A stretch of DNA of 64,000 nucleotides, taken from assembly GCF_011320225.1 (NCBI RefSeq), contig NZ_JAAOEN010000001.1:124001-188000 (forward strand). The letters are read 5' to 3'. This DNA is from Phytoactinopolyspora limicola (GTDB lineage Bacteria; Actinomycetota; Actinomycetes; Jiangellales; Jiangellaceae). Of the stretch, positions 31,677 to 40,709 are shown piece after piece. Position 1 is the stretch's first letter. Each line of letters starts with the position of its first letter. The position numbers were made by a program, and so were the translations under genes. Below the pieces are notes generated by a model. The model was not told the DNA's origin. It was given only the letters and a program-made list of their open reading frames with translations, and did not search any database.

Positions 31677-34600
31677 TCACAGGAGTGAGAGCTGCTGACC
31701 TCGAGAGCGACGACGGTCCTCCCCGTCGTCGACCCGCTCACACACCGCCGGGTCGAGCGCCTGGAGGAATGGCGACGGTCTCGGCTCCAACTCCTGGCCA
31801 CGCCAGGTGCGTCGGTCGGCGCGGCTCAGGTAGAGCAGCCGCTGCGCACGGGTCATCCCGACGAACAACAGCCGGCGTTCCTCGGCGACATGTTCGTCGT
31901 CTATGTCCTGCCCCGGCCATCGCAGCGGCAACAACCCGTCCTCACATCCCACGAGGAACACCACCGGAAACTCGAGACCCTTGGCGGCGTGCAGGGTGAG
32001 CAACGAGATCCGATCGGCCCGCGGATCGAGCACGTCCACCTCGGCACCAACCAGAAGCTCGCGCCGGAACCGCTCCTGGTCGGATCCACACTCACTGGCC
32101 AGGGGAGTGAGCAGGTCCAACGCTGAGTACACCTCGGAAGTACGCTCCTGCCGCTCCGCTCGAGGAGCACGTTCCACGGTGATCTCCGCCGCCCGCCGCA
32201 ACCCGGTGAGCAGGTCCGGCGCCGAACTTGCCGCCGACACGAGAGTTAGCTCGTTCAGCAACGCCCGCACCCCAGGACGTTCCACGATTCGGTCGTGGGA
32301 ATGTTTCTGGAACGGATAACCCGCTCTCGTCAACGCCTCTACCAGGACCCCGGACTGGGCAGACGTCCGATAGAGCACCGCGATGTCACCGAACCCGATA
32401 GTCCCCGAACCGTCTCCGTCGACGCGGCCACTGTCGCGCGAATGGAACGACGACCCACCGAGGATCTGGTCGATGGTCCGGCTGACGAACGCCGCTTCGG
32501 CCTGGTCGGTGTCCGCCCGGTACACCCCGATCCGCGCCGGATCCGGCTCGTCAGCCATCGGATCGAGCACCCGGCCGGGCACCAGGGTGGATGGCCGCAC
32601 CACCTGCATGGCACCGGTCAGGATGGGTGCACTCGACCGGTAGTTGCGGGATAGGTGGACCACCTCGGCGGACGGGAAGTCCTGCTCGAATCGGAGGAAG
32701 AACCCTACGTCGGAGCCGCGGAAGCGGTAGATGGCCTGATCCGGGTCACCAATCGCGGTGATGTTGCCGCCGGCCGGGGCCAGCATCCGCAACAGCCGGT
32801 ACTGCACGGCATCCACGTCCTGATACTCGTCGACGCAGATCCACGGGTACCTGTCCCGGACCGTCGCCGCGAGCTGCGAATCCGACTCCAGAAGGTCGAC
32901 CGGCGCGGCGACGAGGTCGTCGAAATCGACGAGGTCCAGCTCACGTAGCCGGCCCAGATATCCGTCGAGCGCCTTGGCCACCTCGGGATCCACCGGTTGC
33001 GGACTACGCCGGACCCGGGACAGCTCCGGCACCATGTCACGGGCCGCCCGGTCGTCGCCCAGCACTTCGGCCAGCACCGCGAGTCGGCGCTCGTCGTCGG
33101 CGATGCCGAAGTCAGCTGTCAGGCCCAGCCGGTGGTGCTCGGCGCGGAGGAGGTCCAGCCCGAACGCGTGGAACGTGGTCACCGTCACCGCGGCCGCCCG
33201 GTCGCCGAGCAGCCGGTGCAGCCGATCCTTCATCTCGGCCGCCGCCTTCCGGGTGAAGGTGATAGCCAGGCACTGTTCGGGCGCCACCGAGTGGTCGTCG
33301 ATCACATGTGCGATCCGGTGGGTCAGCGTGCGGGTCTTTCCGGTTCCGGGCCCGGCGATGATCAACAGCGGCCCGCTCCGGACGGCCGCCGCAGCCCGCT
33401 GCTCCGGGTCGAGCGCGGCGAGCAACGCGGGCACCCGCGGATCCGCGGCTGGTGTCGGGTCAGTGGCGGATACGCCGTCGCCCGGCGTGTCCCACAGCCC
33501 CGGAGAGGTGTCTGGCTCGGCCGATCCCATCGGAATGGTCGCCTGCTCTGGTCGCGCTGGCGTCACGGACGAAGTGGCGTCTCGCGGACGACGACGTTCA
33601 GCCGGCGCGGCGGCCGGTACGTCGTCGAACAACGCCGGTGCCTGCCAGTGCCGGACCTCGTGCAGCTCACCCGGATCGAACAGGCGGATGGTGCCGTACT
33701 CACCGTCGTATCCGGCGTCGCGGATAACTTGACCGCGGCGCAGCCGGCGGATCGCCTCCGCCAGCTGTGGCGAGCCACGTTCCAGGTCCTCCACCGGTAC
33801 GTCGTCGAGGATGCCCAGCTCCGGGCCGTGTGCGGCGGTCAGCGTCGCGATCTCCCGCTGCACTCGCTTGCTCTTCGGGCCGACTCCGAGCAACTCGCCC
33901 ATAATCTCCGGCAGCGGGATCAGGCTGCGGAAGCCGGCCACGCCGTCGGGCCGGAACCCGACGGGCCGGTCAGCGAGGTCGTCGACCCGGCTCAGCACAC
34001 CCACCGTGACGGGTTTGCCACATTCGGGACACGCCCCTCCGAGCTGGCGGGTCTCGTCCGGGCGCAGCCGCACCTGACACTTACGGTGGCCGTCATGGTG
34101 GTATTTGCCCTCTTCGGGGAAGAACTCCACCGAGCCGAGAAAACCTTTTCCGGTCTCCAGCGCCCGACGTACCGCGTAGTAGTCGAGGTCGGTGTCGAAA
34201 CGGCTCGCCTCACGGCCGAGGATCGGTGGCGAATGCGCATCCGAGTTGCTCACCAGCCGGTACCGGTCCAGCGCGGAGACCCGCCAGATCATCTCCGGAT
34301 CAGCTGATAGACCCGTCTCCAGCGCGAAGATGTGTCCGGCCAGATCGAGGTAACAATCCTCGACCGCGTCGAAGCCGGCTTTGGAACCAAGAACCGAGAA
34401 CCACGGTGTCCAGATATGCGCCGGCACCAGGTACGCGTCGGTGCTGCACTCCAGGACGATCTCCAGGAGGTCGCGAGAGTCGAGCCCCAGGATCGGCCGC
34501 CCGTCGGAGCCGATGTTGCCAATGGCACCCAGCCGGCGATTGAACTCGGCGGCAGCGTCGAAATGGGGCAGGTAGACGAGATGGTGGACCTTCCGGGTCC

Positions 34601-34919
34601 GCTCGGCCCGTTTGTAGATGGTGGAGATCTCGACCGACAGCATGAACCGCACGTCGGCGACGCAGCTGGGCGGGAGGTCGCGATCGATCTGGCGCTCCAG
34701 GTCGGGCCGGAGCCGGAACACACCGGGCTCGGCCGGCACGAGGTTCTCTTGCAGATGGGCGAACCAGGCCGGGTGGGTGACGTCGCCGGTACCGACGAGG
34801 CTGATGCCCTTGCGCTTGGCCCACCAGGTCAGATGTTCGAGGTCGCAATCCTTGCTACAGGCCCGGGAGTACTTCGAGTGGATGTGCAGGTCGGCGTAGA
34901 AGCGCACCCTGGGAATCAT
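31677..34919 (-). CDS. endonuclease Q-like PHP domain fused to UvrD-type helicase
   Basis: 1080 residues. Residues 1-430 resemble the EndoQ/TIGR00375 family: FYADLHIHSKYSRACSKDC with the DLHIH metal motif, GTGDVTHP, SVEIST, SNSDAHSP and a Cys cluster (C281, C297xxC300). EndoQ cuts 5' of deaminated bases. After a low-complexity linker (about 430-495) a superfamily 1A helicase follows: Walker A AGPGTGKTRT (about 522-529), VTTFHAFGLDLL, CVDEYQDVDAVQ, GDPDQAIYRFRG and the LLTLHAAKGLEF and VGMTRAQ motifs. It likely couples damage incision to strand removal. ATG 34919 is used for lack of homology upstream. Confidence 0.93.
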   Translation of the reverse strand: MIPRVRFYADLHIHSKYSRACSKDCDLEHLTWWAKRKGISLVGTGDVTHPAWFAHLQENLVPAEPGVFRLRPDLERQIDRDLPPSCVADVRFMLSVEISTIYKRAERTRKVHHLVYLPHFDAAAEFNRRLGAIGNIGSDGRPILGLDSRDLLEIVLECSTDAYLVPAHIWTPWFSVLGSKAGFDAVEDCYLDLAGHIFALETGLSADPEMIWRVSALDRYRLVSNSDAHSPPILGREASRFDTDLDYYAVRRALETGKGFLGSVEFFPEEGKYHHDGHRKCQVRLRPDETRQLGGACPECGKPVTVGVLSRVDDLADRPVGFRPDGVAGFRSLIPLPEIMGELLGVGPKSKRVQREIATLTAAHGPELGILDDVPVEDLERGSPQLAEAIRRLRRGQVIRDAGYDGEYGTIRLFDPGELHEVRHWQAPALFDDVPAAAPAERRRPRDATSSVTPARPEQATIPMGSAEPDTSPGLWDTPGDGVSATDPTPAADPRVPALLAALDPEQRAAAAVRSGPLLIIAGPGTGKTRTLTHRIAHVIDDHSVAPEQCLAITFTRKAAAEMKDRLHRLLGDRAAAVTVTTFHAFGLDLLRAEHHRLGLTADFGIADDERRLAVLAEVLGDDRAARDMVPELSRVRRSPQPVDPEVAKALDGYLGRLRELDLVDFDDLVAAPVDLLESDSQLAATVRDRYPWICVDEYQDVDAVQYRLLRMLAPAGGNITAIGDPDQAIYRFRGSDVGFFLRFEQDFPSAEVVHLSRNYRSSAPILTGAMQVVRPSTLVPGRVLDPMADEPDPARIGVYRADTDQAEAAFVSRTIDQILGGSSFHSRDSGRVDGDGSGTIGFGDIAVLYRTSAQSGVLVEALTRAGYPFQKHSHDRIVERPGVRALLNELTLVSAASSAPDLLTGLRRAAEITVERAPRAERQERTSEVYSALDLLTPLASECGSDQERFRRELLVGAEVDVLDPRADRISLLTLHAAKGLEFPVVFLVGCEDGLLPLRWPGQDIDDEHVAEERRLLFVGMTRAQRLLYLSRADRRTWRGQELEPRPSPFLQALDPAVCERVDDGEDRRRSRGQQLSLL

Positions 34920-35129
34920 GCCACGCCGGGCCTCCAGCGCCGGAGGGTGCCCGGGCGCGGCACAGACGTCGACCGGAGAGGTGAGCCCCCACCACCGAAT
35001 GGCCGTATGATGAGGCCGCAAAGATAACATCATTCGCTGGGGTGAGGAGTTCCCACGGACTACTTAGCACCGGCCGGGCCACGCGGCGTCGGGCACCAGT
35101 GGAGCGTCGGGGCACTGCATGCCGGAGTC

Positions 35130-35798
35130 ATGGATGTGATCGGCCAGCAGATAGTCGACGAGACGTTGCCGGCCGGTCACGTTCTCACGCTCGAATGGAT
35201 CCAGGCCGAGTTCGGCGTATCGCGGACCGTTGCCCGTGAGACGATGCGGATCCTCGAATGGATGGGCCTGGTGACCTCCAGGCGCCGGGTCGGCATCACC
35301 GTCCAGCCGCGCGCATCGTGGAACGTCTTCGATCCGCGGGTGATCTGGTGGCGGCTCTCCGGCACCGGCCGCGATCAACAGCTGCGTTCCCTCACCGAAC
35401 TGCGGGTGGCCATCGAACCGGTGGCAGCCAACTCGGCCGCCCGCAACGCCACCGCCGCGGAACGCAACCGTCTCATCGGGCTGGCGGCGGCCATGCGCGA
35501 ACAGGGCGCCGCTGGCCGGCTCGACGACTTCCTCGAACTCGACATCGAGTTCCACACACTCTTACTCGAAGCCAGCGGCAACGAGATGTTCGACGCGCTT
35601 GGCGACGCCGTGTCGGTTGTCCTGCGTGGCCGGATCCAACTCGGCCTTATGCCCCACCACCCGGTCCCCGTCTCGATGCAGCTCCACGAGGACGTCGCAC
35701 AGGCGGTGGCGCAGGGCGACGGCGCCGCTGCCGAGGAGGCCATGCGGGACATCCTCGCCGAGGTACGCACGGCGATGAACACATTGGACACCTCCTGA
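35130..35798 (+). CDS. FadR/GntR-family regulator with FCD domain
   Basis: 222 residues. The winged helix includes LEWIQAEFGVSRTVARETMRIL and LVTSRRRVGITV, and the FCD effector domain has LTELRVAIEPVAANSAA and DIEFHTLLLEASGNEM, with the Asp/His metal-site pattern. Regulators of this kind usually control catabolism of gluconate, lactate or similar acids. The frame is open upstream of ATG 35130 and encodes WSVGALHAGV, which looks like family sequence, yet no standard start codon is found there. Either the start is non-canonical or the N-terminus has decayed. No target operon adjoins it. Confidence 0.9.
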   Translation: MDVIGQQIVDETLPAGHVLTLEWIQAEFGVSRTVARETMRILEWMGLVTSRRRVGITVQPRASWNVFDPRVIWWRLSGTGRDQQLRSLTELRVAIEPVAANSAARNATAAERNRLIGLAAAMREQGAAGRLDDFLELDIEFHTLLLEASGNEMFDALGDAVSVVLRGRIQLGLMPHHPVPVSMQLHEDVAQAVAQGDGAAAEEAMRDILAEVRTAMNTLDTS

Positions 35799-35840
35799 CC
35801 CCTACCGACATCCGGACATCCGGCGATTTGGGGGTATCAG

Positions 35841-36179
35841 CCGCAGCGTGCGGCCGCACGGGGATGCATCGCTCGGCGCCCAGCCGGAGCGACCGTGGCC
35901 ACCACAAGGCGCCTTACTGCACCCTCCATGTCGGCACAAGGAAGCATGTTGTTGCCCAGGCGACCATAAGGAGGCTTGTGGCGGGCCAGGGTGCACCATG
36001 CGGAGGCTTGTTGTCGCCCCGGTGGAGCTCACGCACGACGGGAAGCGCCCGCTACACAACGACGCCGACCCACGGAGTGGGTTTGGAGCCTGGAGCGGAG
36101 TTAATGCGCTATTGAAGTGACGGCGGTGTCGCCGGAGCAACACCTTCGCCGCTCCGTTGCCGCACCAACTCCCCTCCGT
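35841..36179. repeat. dispersed intergenic repeat, copy 2
   Basis: Collinear with 11572-11980, sharing the same blocks: CCGCAGCGTGC, GTGGCCACCACAAGGCGCC, the AAGGARGC-type units, GGTGGAGCTC, AGTGACGGCGGTGTC and GCCGCTCCGTTGCCGCACC. It lacks the 16 bp minisatellite and the duplicated GGAGTGGAGGTGGTGC of copy 1. Together with the inverted repeat at 36293 it fills the 595-base gene-free gap 35799-36393. No gene is supported in this gap. Confidence 0.8.
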
Positions 36180-36292
36180 TGTGGACCCAAGGCTCAGGGC
36201 GCAGCGCCCTAACCCGGCCAAGGGGGTGGCCCATCCGGCGAAATGTCGGGTTGGAGCAGATAACTCCTCAACAGCTGTCGGATGACACCATC

Positions 36293-36320
36293 CGTGCTGG
36301 ATCGGTACCGTTCCAGCACG
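36293..36320. promoter_or_regulatory. 9 bp inverted repeat upstream of the S15 peptidase
   Basis: CGTGCTGGA and TCCAGCACG flank a 10-base centre containing the palindrome GGTACC, 73 bases before the start at 36394. It may be an operator or a leader hairpin. Confidence 0.35.
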
Positions 36321-36393
36321 CCCGGATCTGCTCGCCGTGGCAGGTGCTGCCATCCTGGCCACCCGTCACCGGACCCACCTTGGGGGACCCTCC

Positions 36394-38514
36394 ATGGCAC
36401 CACGCACCGCGCGCACCAGGGCCAGACAGGTAGCTGCCGCGACAGCCACCGGCACCCTCGTCCTCACGTTGTTCTCCACCACCGGCGCGGCCAACGAGCC
36501 CGCTGGTACCGGCCCCATCTTCGAGGACGGCCAGGCCCAGATCGTGCCCGAGTTCGCCGACCCGAACACGTGGATCCGCCAGCAACTCTGGGTGGAGACC
36601 GAATTCGACAGCGATGGCGACGGTCAACCGGACCGCGTCCACGTCGACGTCACCCGGCCGATGCAGACGGACACCGAGGGCCTCAAGGTACCCGTGGTCT
36701 ACGAGACCAGCCCGTACTACGCCGGTACGGCGCCAGTGAACTCACAGCTCACCTGGTTCTGGAATGTCCATCAGGAAATCGGCGCGGAGCCTCCGCAGCG
36801 CCAGCCGGCACCGGTCATCCCGCACCAGCCGAACCGGACATCGGTCTCCAACAGCCACGTCAACGAATGGGTACGACGCGGCTTCGCCTTGGTGCATTCC
36901 GACTCGCCAGGCACCGGCCTCTCCCAGGGCTGCCCGACCATCGGGGGCACCAACGAGTCGCTAGCCCCCAAGGCGGTCGTCGACTGGCTGAACGGCCGCG
37001 CCGCCGGTTATACCTCCGTCGACGGCGACGATGAGGTCGACGCCTACTGGTCCACCGGCAAGGTCGGTATGACCGGCACGTCGTACAACGGCACGCTGCC
37101 CATCGCCGCCGCCACCACCGGCGTGGAGGGGCTGGAGGCCATCATCCCGGTCGCGGCGATCTCGGAGTGGTATGACTACTTCCGGTCCAACGGAACCGTC
37201 AAACACCCCGGCGGCGGTGTATCGCCCGAGGGAACGTGGCGTGGTGAAGACGCGGATGTTCTGTACGACTTCGTCAACAGCGGATTCCCGGAGACGCGGG
37301 ACTACTGCAACGACACCGTCCGCGACGCCACGATGGTGGCCGAGATGGACCGGGCCAACGGCGACTACAACAGTTTCTGGGCCGAACGCAGCTACCTCGC
37401 TGACGCGGGGAACATCACCGCCGCCACACTGTTCGCGCACGGCTTCAACGACTGGAACGTCATGCCGCAGCAGGCCACTCAGCTGTACGACGTTCTGCGG
37501 CAGCAAGGCACCCCGGTTCAGGCGTACTTCCACCAGGGTGGGCACGGCGGCCCGCCGCCGCACGAGATGATGAACCGTTGGTTCACCCGGTACCTCTGGG
37601 AGCACGAGAACGACGTCGAGAACGACCCGCGGGTACAGATCGCCCATGGCTCCGACCGGTTCGACACCACACCGTTCGACGACTATCCGAACCCGGATTC
37701 CACGTCCGTCACCTTCTACCCCCTGGCCGGCGGGTCGACCACTGGTGAGTTCACCTCGCTGACCCTGCCGGACGCGGGCGGGGAAACGCTCGTGGACGAC
37801 TACACCCACCTCGCCGGGAACCTGGCCCAGCAGGAAACCTCGGACCACCGACTGCTCTACGCCACACCGGAGCTCAGCGACGACCTTCACCTGTCGGGCA
37901 CCCCGTCGATCACCGTGCGGCTCGCGTCGAGCAAACCCGCCGCCAACCTCTCGGTGATGCTGGTCCGCCTACCGTGGACGGGGAGCCCACTCGCGGCGAC
38001 CAGCGTCGTCACCCGAGGCTGGGCGGACCCCCGCAACCACAGTTCGTTGACCAGCAGCGAGCCGCTGACGCCCGGCGAGTTCTACGACGTCACGTTCACC
38101 TTGCAGTCCACGGACAAGATCGTCTCCGCGGGACAACGCCTGGGGCTCATGGTCTTCTCCAGCGACCACCAGCACACACTGCGCCCTGAGCCGGGCACCG
38201 AATTGACCGTCGACTTGGCCGGTACCTCCATCGAGCTGCCCGTGGTTGGCGGCCCGCTCGCGGTGCCGATCTGCGCCGACGAAGATCCCCGTGAGACCGT
38301 GATGATAAGAGGCGAGGACAGCGGCGTCCCGAACCACGAACTCGCCGGGATCTGCACGATCAACCATCACATCCTGGACGACGCCGCGTGGGGCAACCAC
38401 GGCGACTTCGTCCGGCATGTCGGTCGGGTGGCTGACCAGCTACGTGCGGCTGGCGTCATCACCCCCCGTGAGCGCGGACAGCTAGTCCGCGCCGCTGCCC
38501 GCTCGGCGCGGTAG
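36394..38514 (+). CDS. secreted Xaa-Pro dipeptidyl-peptidase (S15 family)
   Basis: 706 residues with a signal peptide ending near TGAAN. The S15 catalytic Ser is in GMTGTSYNGTLP, the Asp in HGFNDWNVMPQQ and the His in FHQGGHGG; a C-terminal galactose-binding-like beta domain follows (about residues 450-640). A charged tail with ITPRERGQLVRAA ends the protein. It should remove X-Pro dipeptides outside the cell. ATG 36394 is preceded by GGGGGACC. It is monocistronic; the strong hairpin at 38538 lies just after the stop. Confidence 0.92.
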   Translation: MAPRTARTRARQVAAATATGTLVLTLFSTTGAANEPAGTGPIFEDGQAQIVPEFADPNTWIRQQLWVETEFDSDGDGQPDRVHVDVTRPMQTDTEGLKVPVVYETSPYYAGTAPVNSQLTWFWNVHQEIGAEPPQRQPAPVIPHQPNRTSVSNSHVNEWVRRGFALVHSDSPGTGLSQGCPTIGGTNESLAPKAVVDWLNGRAAGYTSVDGDDEVDAYWSTGKVGMTGTSYNGTLPIAAATTGVEGLEAIIPVAAISEWYDYFRSNGTVKHPGGGVSPEGTWRGEDADVLYDFVNSGFPETRDYCNDTVRDATMVAEMDRANGDYNSFWAERSYLADAGNITAATLFAHGFNDWNVMPQQATQLYDVLRQQGTPVQAYFHQGGHGGPPPHEMMNRWFTRYLWEHENDVENDPRVQIAHGSDRFDTTPFDDYPNPDSTSVTFYPLAGGSTTGEFTSLTLPDAGGETLVDDYTHLAGNLAQQETSDHRLLYATPELSDDLHLSGTPSITVRLASSKPAANLSVMLVRLPWTGSPLAATSVVTRGWADPRNHSSLTSSEPLTPGEFYDVTFTLQSTDKIVSAGQRLGLMVFSSDHQHTLRPEPGTELTVDLAGTSIELPVVGGPLAVPICADEDPRETVMIRGEDSGVPNHELAGICTINHHILDDAAWGNHGDFVRHVGRVADQLRAAGVITPRERGQLVRAAARSAR

Positions 38515-38537
38515 CCGCCCGTTCACAAGGGGAACGG

Positions 38538-38567
38538 CGTCCGGGTCGCTGACCAGCGGCCCGGACG
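38538..38567. terminator. bidirectional terminator hairpin
   Basis: CGTCCGGGTCGCT-GACC-AGCGGCCCGGACG forms a 13 bp stem with one T-G wobble and a 4-base loop, in the 85-base gap between the convergent S15 peptidase and MBL genes. There is no U-tract, as is common for actinobacterial terminators. Confidence 0.7.
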
Positions 38568-38599
38568 TCGCTTGTCACCCGCTCCCGATCTCCGGCGGG

Positions 38600-39436
38600 T
38601 CACCGGAGCGGGGTCGGCATGAACGGCTGGTTCAGGTGGGCAGTGGCCAGGAACGCGCGGTGCGCCTCCGCGTCCGCCAACAGATCACGCCGGCTCCTCC
38701 GCGCGAGGTCGGCATCGTCCTCGTAGGTATACCGGACGTCGGGATTGACCAGTTGAACCGCATGGACCAGCACGTCACCGGTGATCACCATCCGGTCGGC
38801 TCCGCTGTCGACGACAACCGACTGGTGGCCGGGGGTATGTCCGGGGGTGGCGGAGACGGCGATTCGCGCGCCATGCCGGCCGTGACCACCGAGCAGGTCC
38901 AGCGAGCCATCCACCGCGTCCAGCTGATCACGCTGCCGCAAGGGCCGCACGACGGCCTCGAGCAGCGGACTGCCGGCCTTCTCCAGGGCGGCCAGCTCAG
39001 CCCGCTGCACCACGTATCGCGCGTTGGAGAACACCGGATCACCCTCAAGGGAGACGGCCCAGCCCACGTGATCGGTGTGGAGATGGGTCTGCACGACGAG
39101 CGACACGTCACTTGCCGCGATGCCGGCCTCGGCGAGCGCTTCCGGTAGCCGACCGGGCACCGGAGCCCAGGTCGACGCCGGCCCGTCGGCTGGGCCGATC
39201 CCGGTGTCGACCAGGACGATCCGGCCACCGGGAACCCGGATCGCGAAGCAGTGGAACGAGAGGTGCCACCGGCCATCAGCACCGAAGGCCTTCGGGTCGA
39301 GCCGGCGGGCGGCGGACCAGTCGGCGGCGGTGGCGTTGGGAAACGTCGCCTCAAGTGTCGCCAAGGTGAAGGGGCCGGAGCCGTCCAGCAGGCAGGTCAC
39401 CTCGACCTGACCTACCGTCCTGGATGCCGTGAACAC
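38600..39436 (-). CDS. MBL-fold metallohydrolase
   Basis: 278 residues. The dinuclear metal motif HLHTDHVGW is complete, followed by VSATPGHTPGHQSVVV (His), MVITGDVLVHA (Asp) and a C-terminal ATAHL (His). This is the quorum-quenching lactonase/AttM-like subgroup in general layout, but substrate cannot be assigned. GTG 39436 is chosen because GGAGG lies ten bases upstream, and sequence before it has no family character. Monocistronic and convergent with the S15 peptidase. Confidence 0.88.
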   Translation of the reverse strand: MFTASRTVGQVEVTCLLDGSGPFTLATLEATFPNATAADWSAARRLDPKAFGADGRWHLSFHCFAIRVPGGRIVLVDTGIGPADGPASTWAPVPGRLPEALAEAGIAASDVSLVVQTHLHTDHVGWAVSLEGDPVFSNARYVVQRAELAALEKAGSPLLEAVVRPLRQRDQLDAVDGSLDLLGGHGRHGARIAVSATPGHTPGHQSVVVDSGADRMVITGDVLVHAVQLVNPDVRYTYEDDADLARRSRRDLLADAEAHRAFLATAHLNQPFMPTPLR

Positions 39437-39503
39437 GTGGCGTCGCCTCCAACTCTCGCTCGCGACGATCAACGCGGAGCCACCGTAACACCGATCACCG
39501 GCG

Positions 39504-40206
39504 CTAACCGCTGACGAGCTCCGTCCAGGCCGACTCCAGCCGGCGCACCAGGTCGGTGAGGGTGTTTGGGCTGAACGTGTACGGGATGCGGACGTAGTTG
39601 TCATGTTCACCGGTTGGGTCCATCGCCGCGCCCGGCACCACCTCCACTCCGTGCCGGAGCGCCACCTGAGCGAACACCCTCGCGTCCACTCCGGGTAGAG
39701 CTACCCACAGCGCCGAACCGCCGTCCGGCCACCGCCAGCGCCACTCGGGGAGCGCCTGCGCCAGGAGCCCGGCGAGGTGTTCCAACCGCTGCCTGGCCAG
39801 CGGCGCCTGGTCCGCCACCAACTCGTCGATGCGTGGTAGCAGCCGGGCCAGCTCGGCAACTCGACCACCACGGCCGCCCCGCGACGAACGTAAAGCTGAG
39901 CAATCAGGGCCAGAGCCTGAGAAGCTCCCGTGGTCACGACGATGTCGTCGGCGGCCGTCGGCACACCACATCGGGAGAACTCGGCGGCGACCGCGGCGCG
40001 CAGCATCGGCAACCCCCGAGGGTGGTAACCGGCGTGGGGCAGCAGATCCGGCAGATCGTCGGCGACGACGGACCGCAGCGTGCTCAGCAATCCGCTCGCG
40101 GGTGGTTCGGCGGCGTGCGCCAGCGAGATGATCCTGGGGTCGCTGTCGACGAGCCGCTGGAAGATCGACGTGGCGGTGCCGCCCGCTATCCGGCCATCGG
40201 ATGGCG
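39504..40206 (-). pseudogene. MocR-type aminotransferase regulator, remnant
   Basis: Two pieces of one GntR/MocR-family protein lie in different frames. The upstream piece (about 40206-39850) includes GRIAGGTATSIFQRLVD and VVTTGASQALALIAQLYVRRG, the start of the aminotransferase domain. The downstream piece (about 39850-39504) is its C-terminus, including LARQRLEHLAGLLAQALPEW and VRIPYTFSPNTL. The section between, with the PLP lysine (roughly 150 residues), is missing. The whole N-terminal winged helix is also missing. The gene cannot encode a working regulator or aminotransferase. Confidence 0.8.
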
Positions 40207-40239
40207 CGGCAACCACCGGGCCGGCGATCACGCTGCCGC

Positions 40240-40681
40240 TGCCCCGACGGCTGCGCACCATGCCGTCGCCGCACCGGCCGGGTTCACGGCGCTCAAACTC
40301 GCCGGCGCGGCGTACCTTGCCTACCTCGGGGTCCGCGCGATGCGCCGGCCGTCTCCCGTCGATGGGGCCGAACCCCCGCCGATCCCGATGTATCAGGTGT
40401 TCCGGGACGGTCTCCTCATCAACCTCCTCAACCCGAAGGTTGTGCTGTTCTTTCTGGCCTTCCTCCCACAGTTCGTGTCGGGGCCGGAGACGGCCCGTGG
40501 CGAGATGCTCGTGCTTGGCGCCGTCTTCTTCGGGATCGCGCTGGTGATGGACCTGGGGTATGCGCTGTCTGGAGATTTGTTGCGGAGGGTGCTGCGCCGC
40601 CGGGGCGCCGCCGCACGTTACCAGCACATCGCCGTCGGTACGGTGTACTTCGGGTTGGCCGGCTACGCAGCGCTGCTATGA
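40240..40681 (+). pseudogene. LysE-family exporter, N-terminally truncated
   Basis: From about 40283 the translation matches the C-terminal two-thirds of RhtB/LysE amino-acid exporters: FTALKLAGAAYLAYLGVRA, DGLLINLLNPKVVLFFLAFL and the last two membrane helices. The N-terminal helices with the usual TPGP motif are absent, and upstream sequence belongs to the opposed MocR remnant. MocR and LysE genes are often divergent partners, so one deletion across their shared promoter would explain both truncations. Frame remains open to the stop at 40681. Confidence 0.72.
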
Positions 40682-40709
40682 CCTCGTCCGCCCGTCCCCT
40701 GTCGAACAG

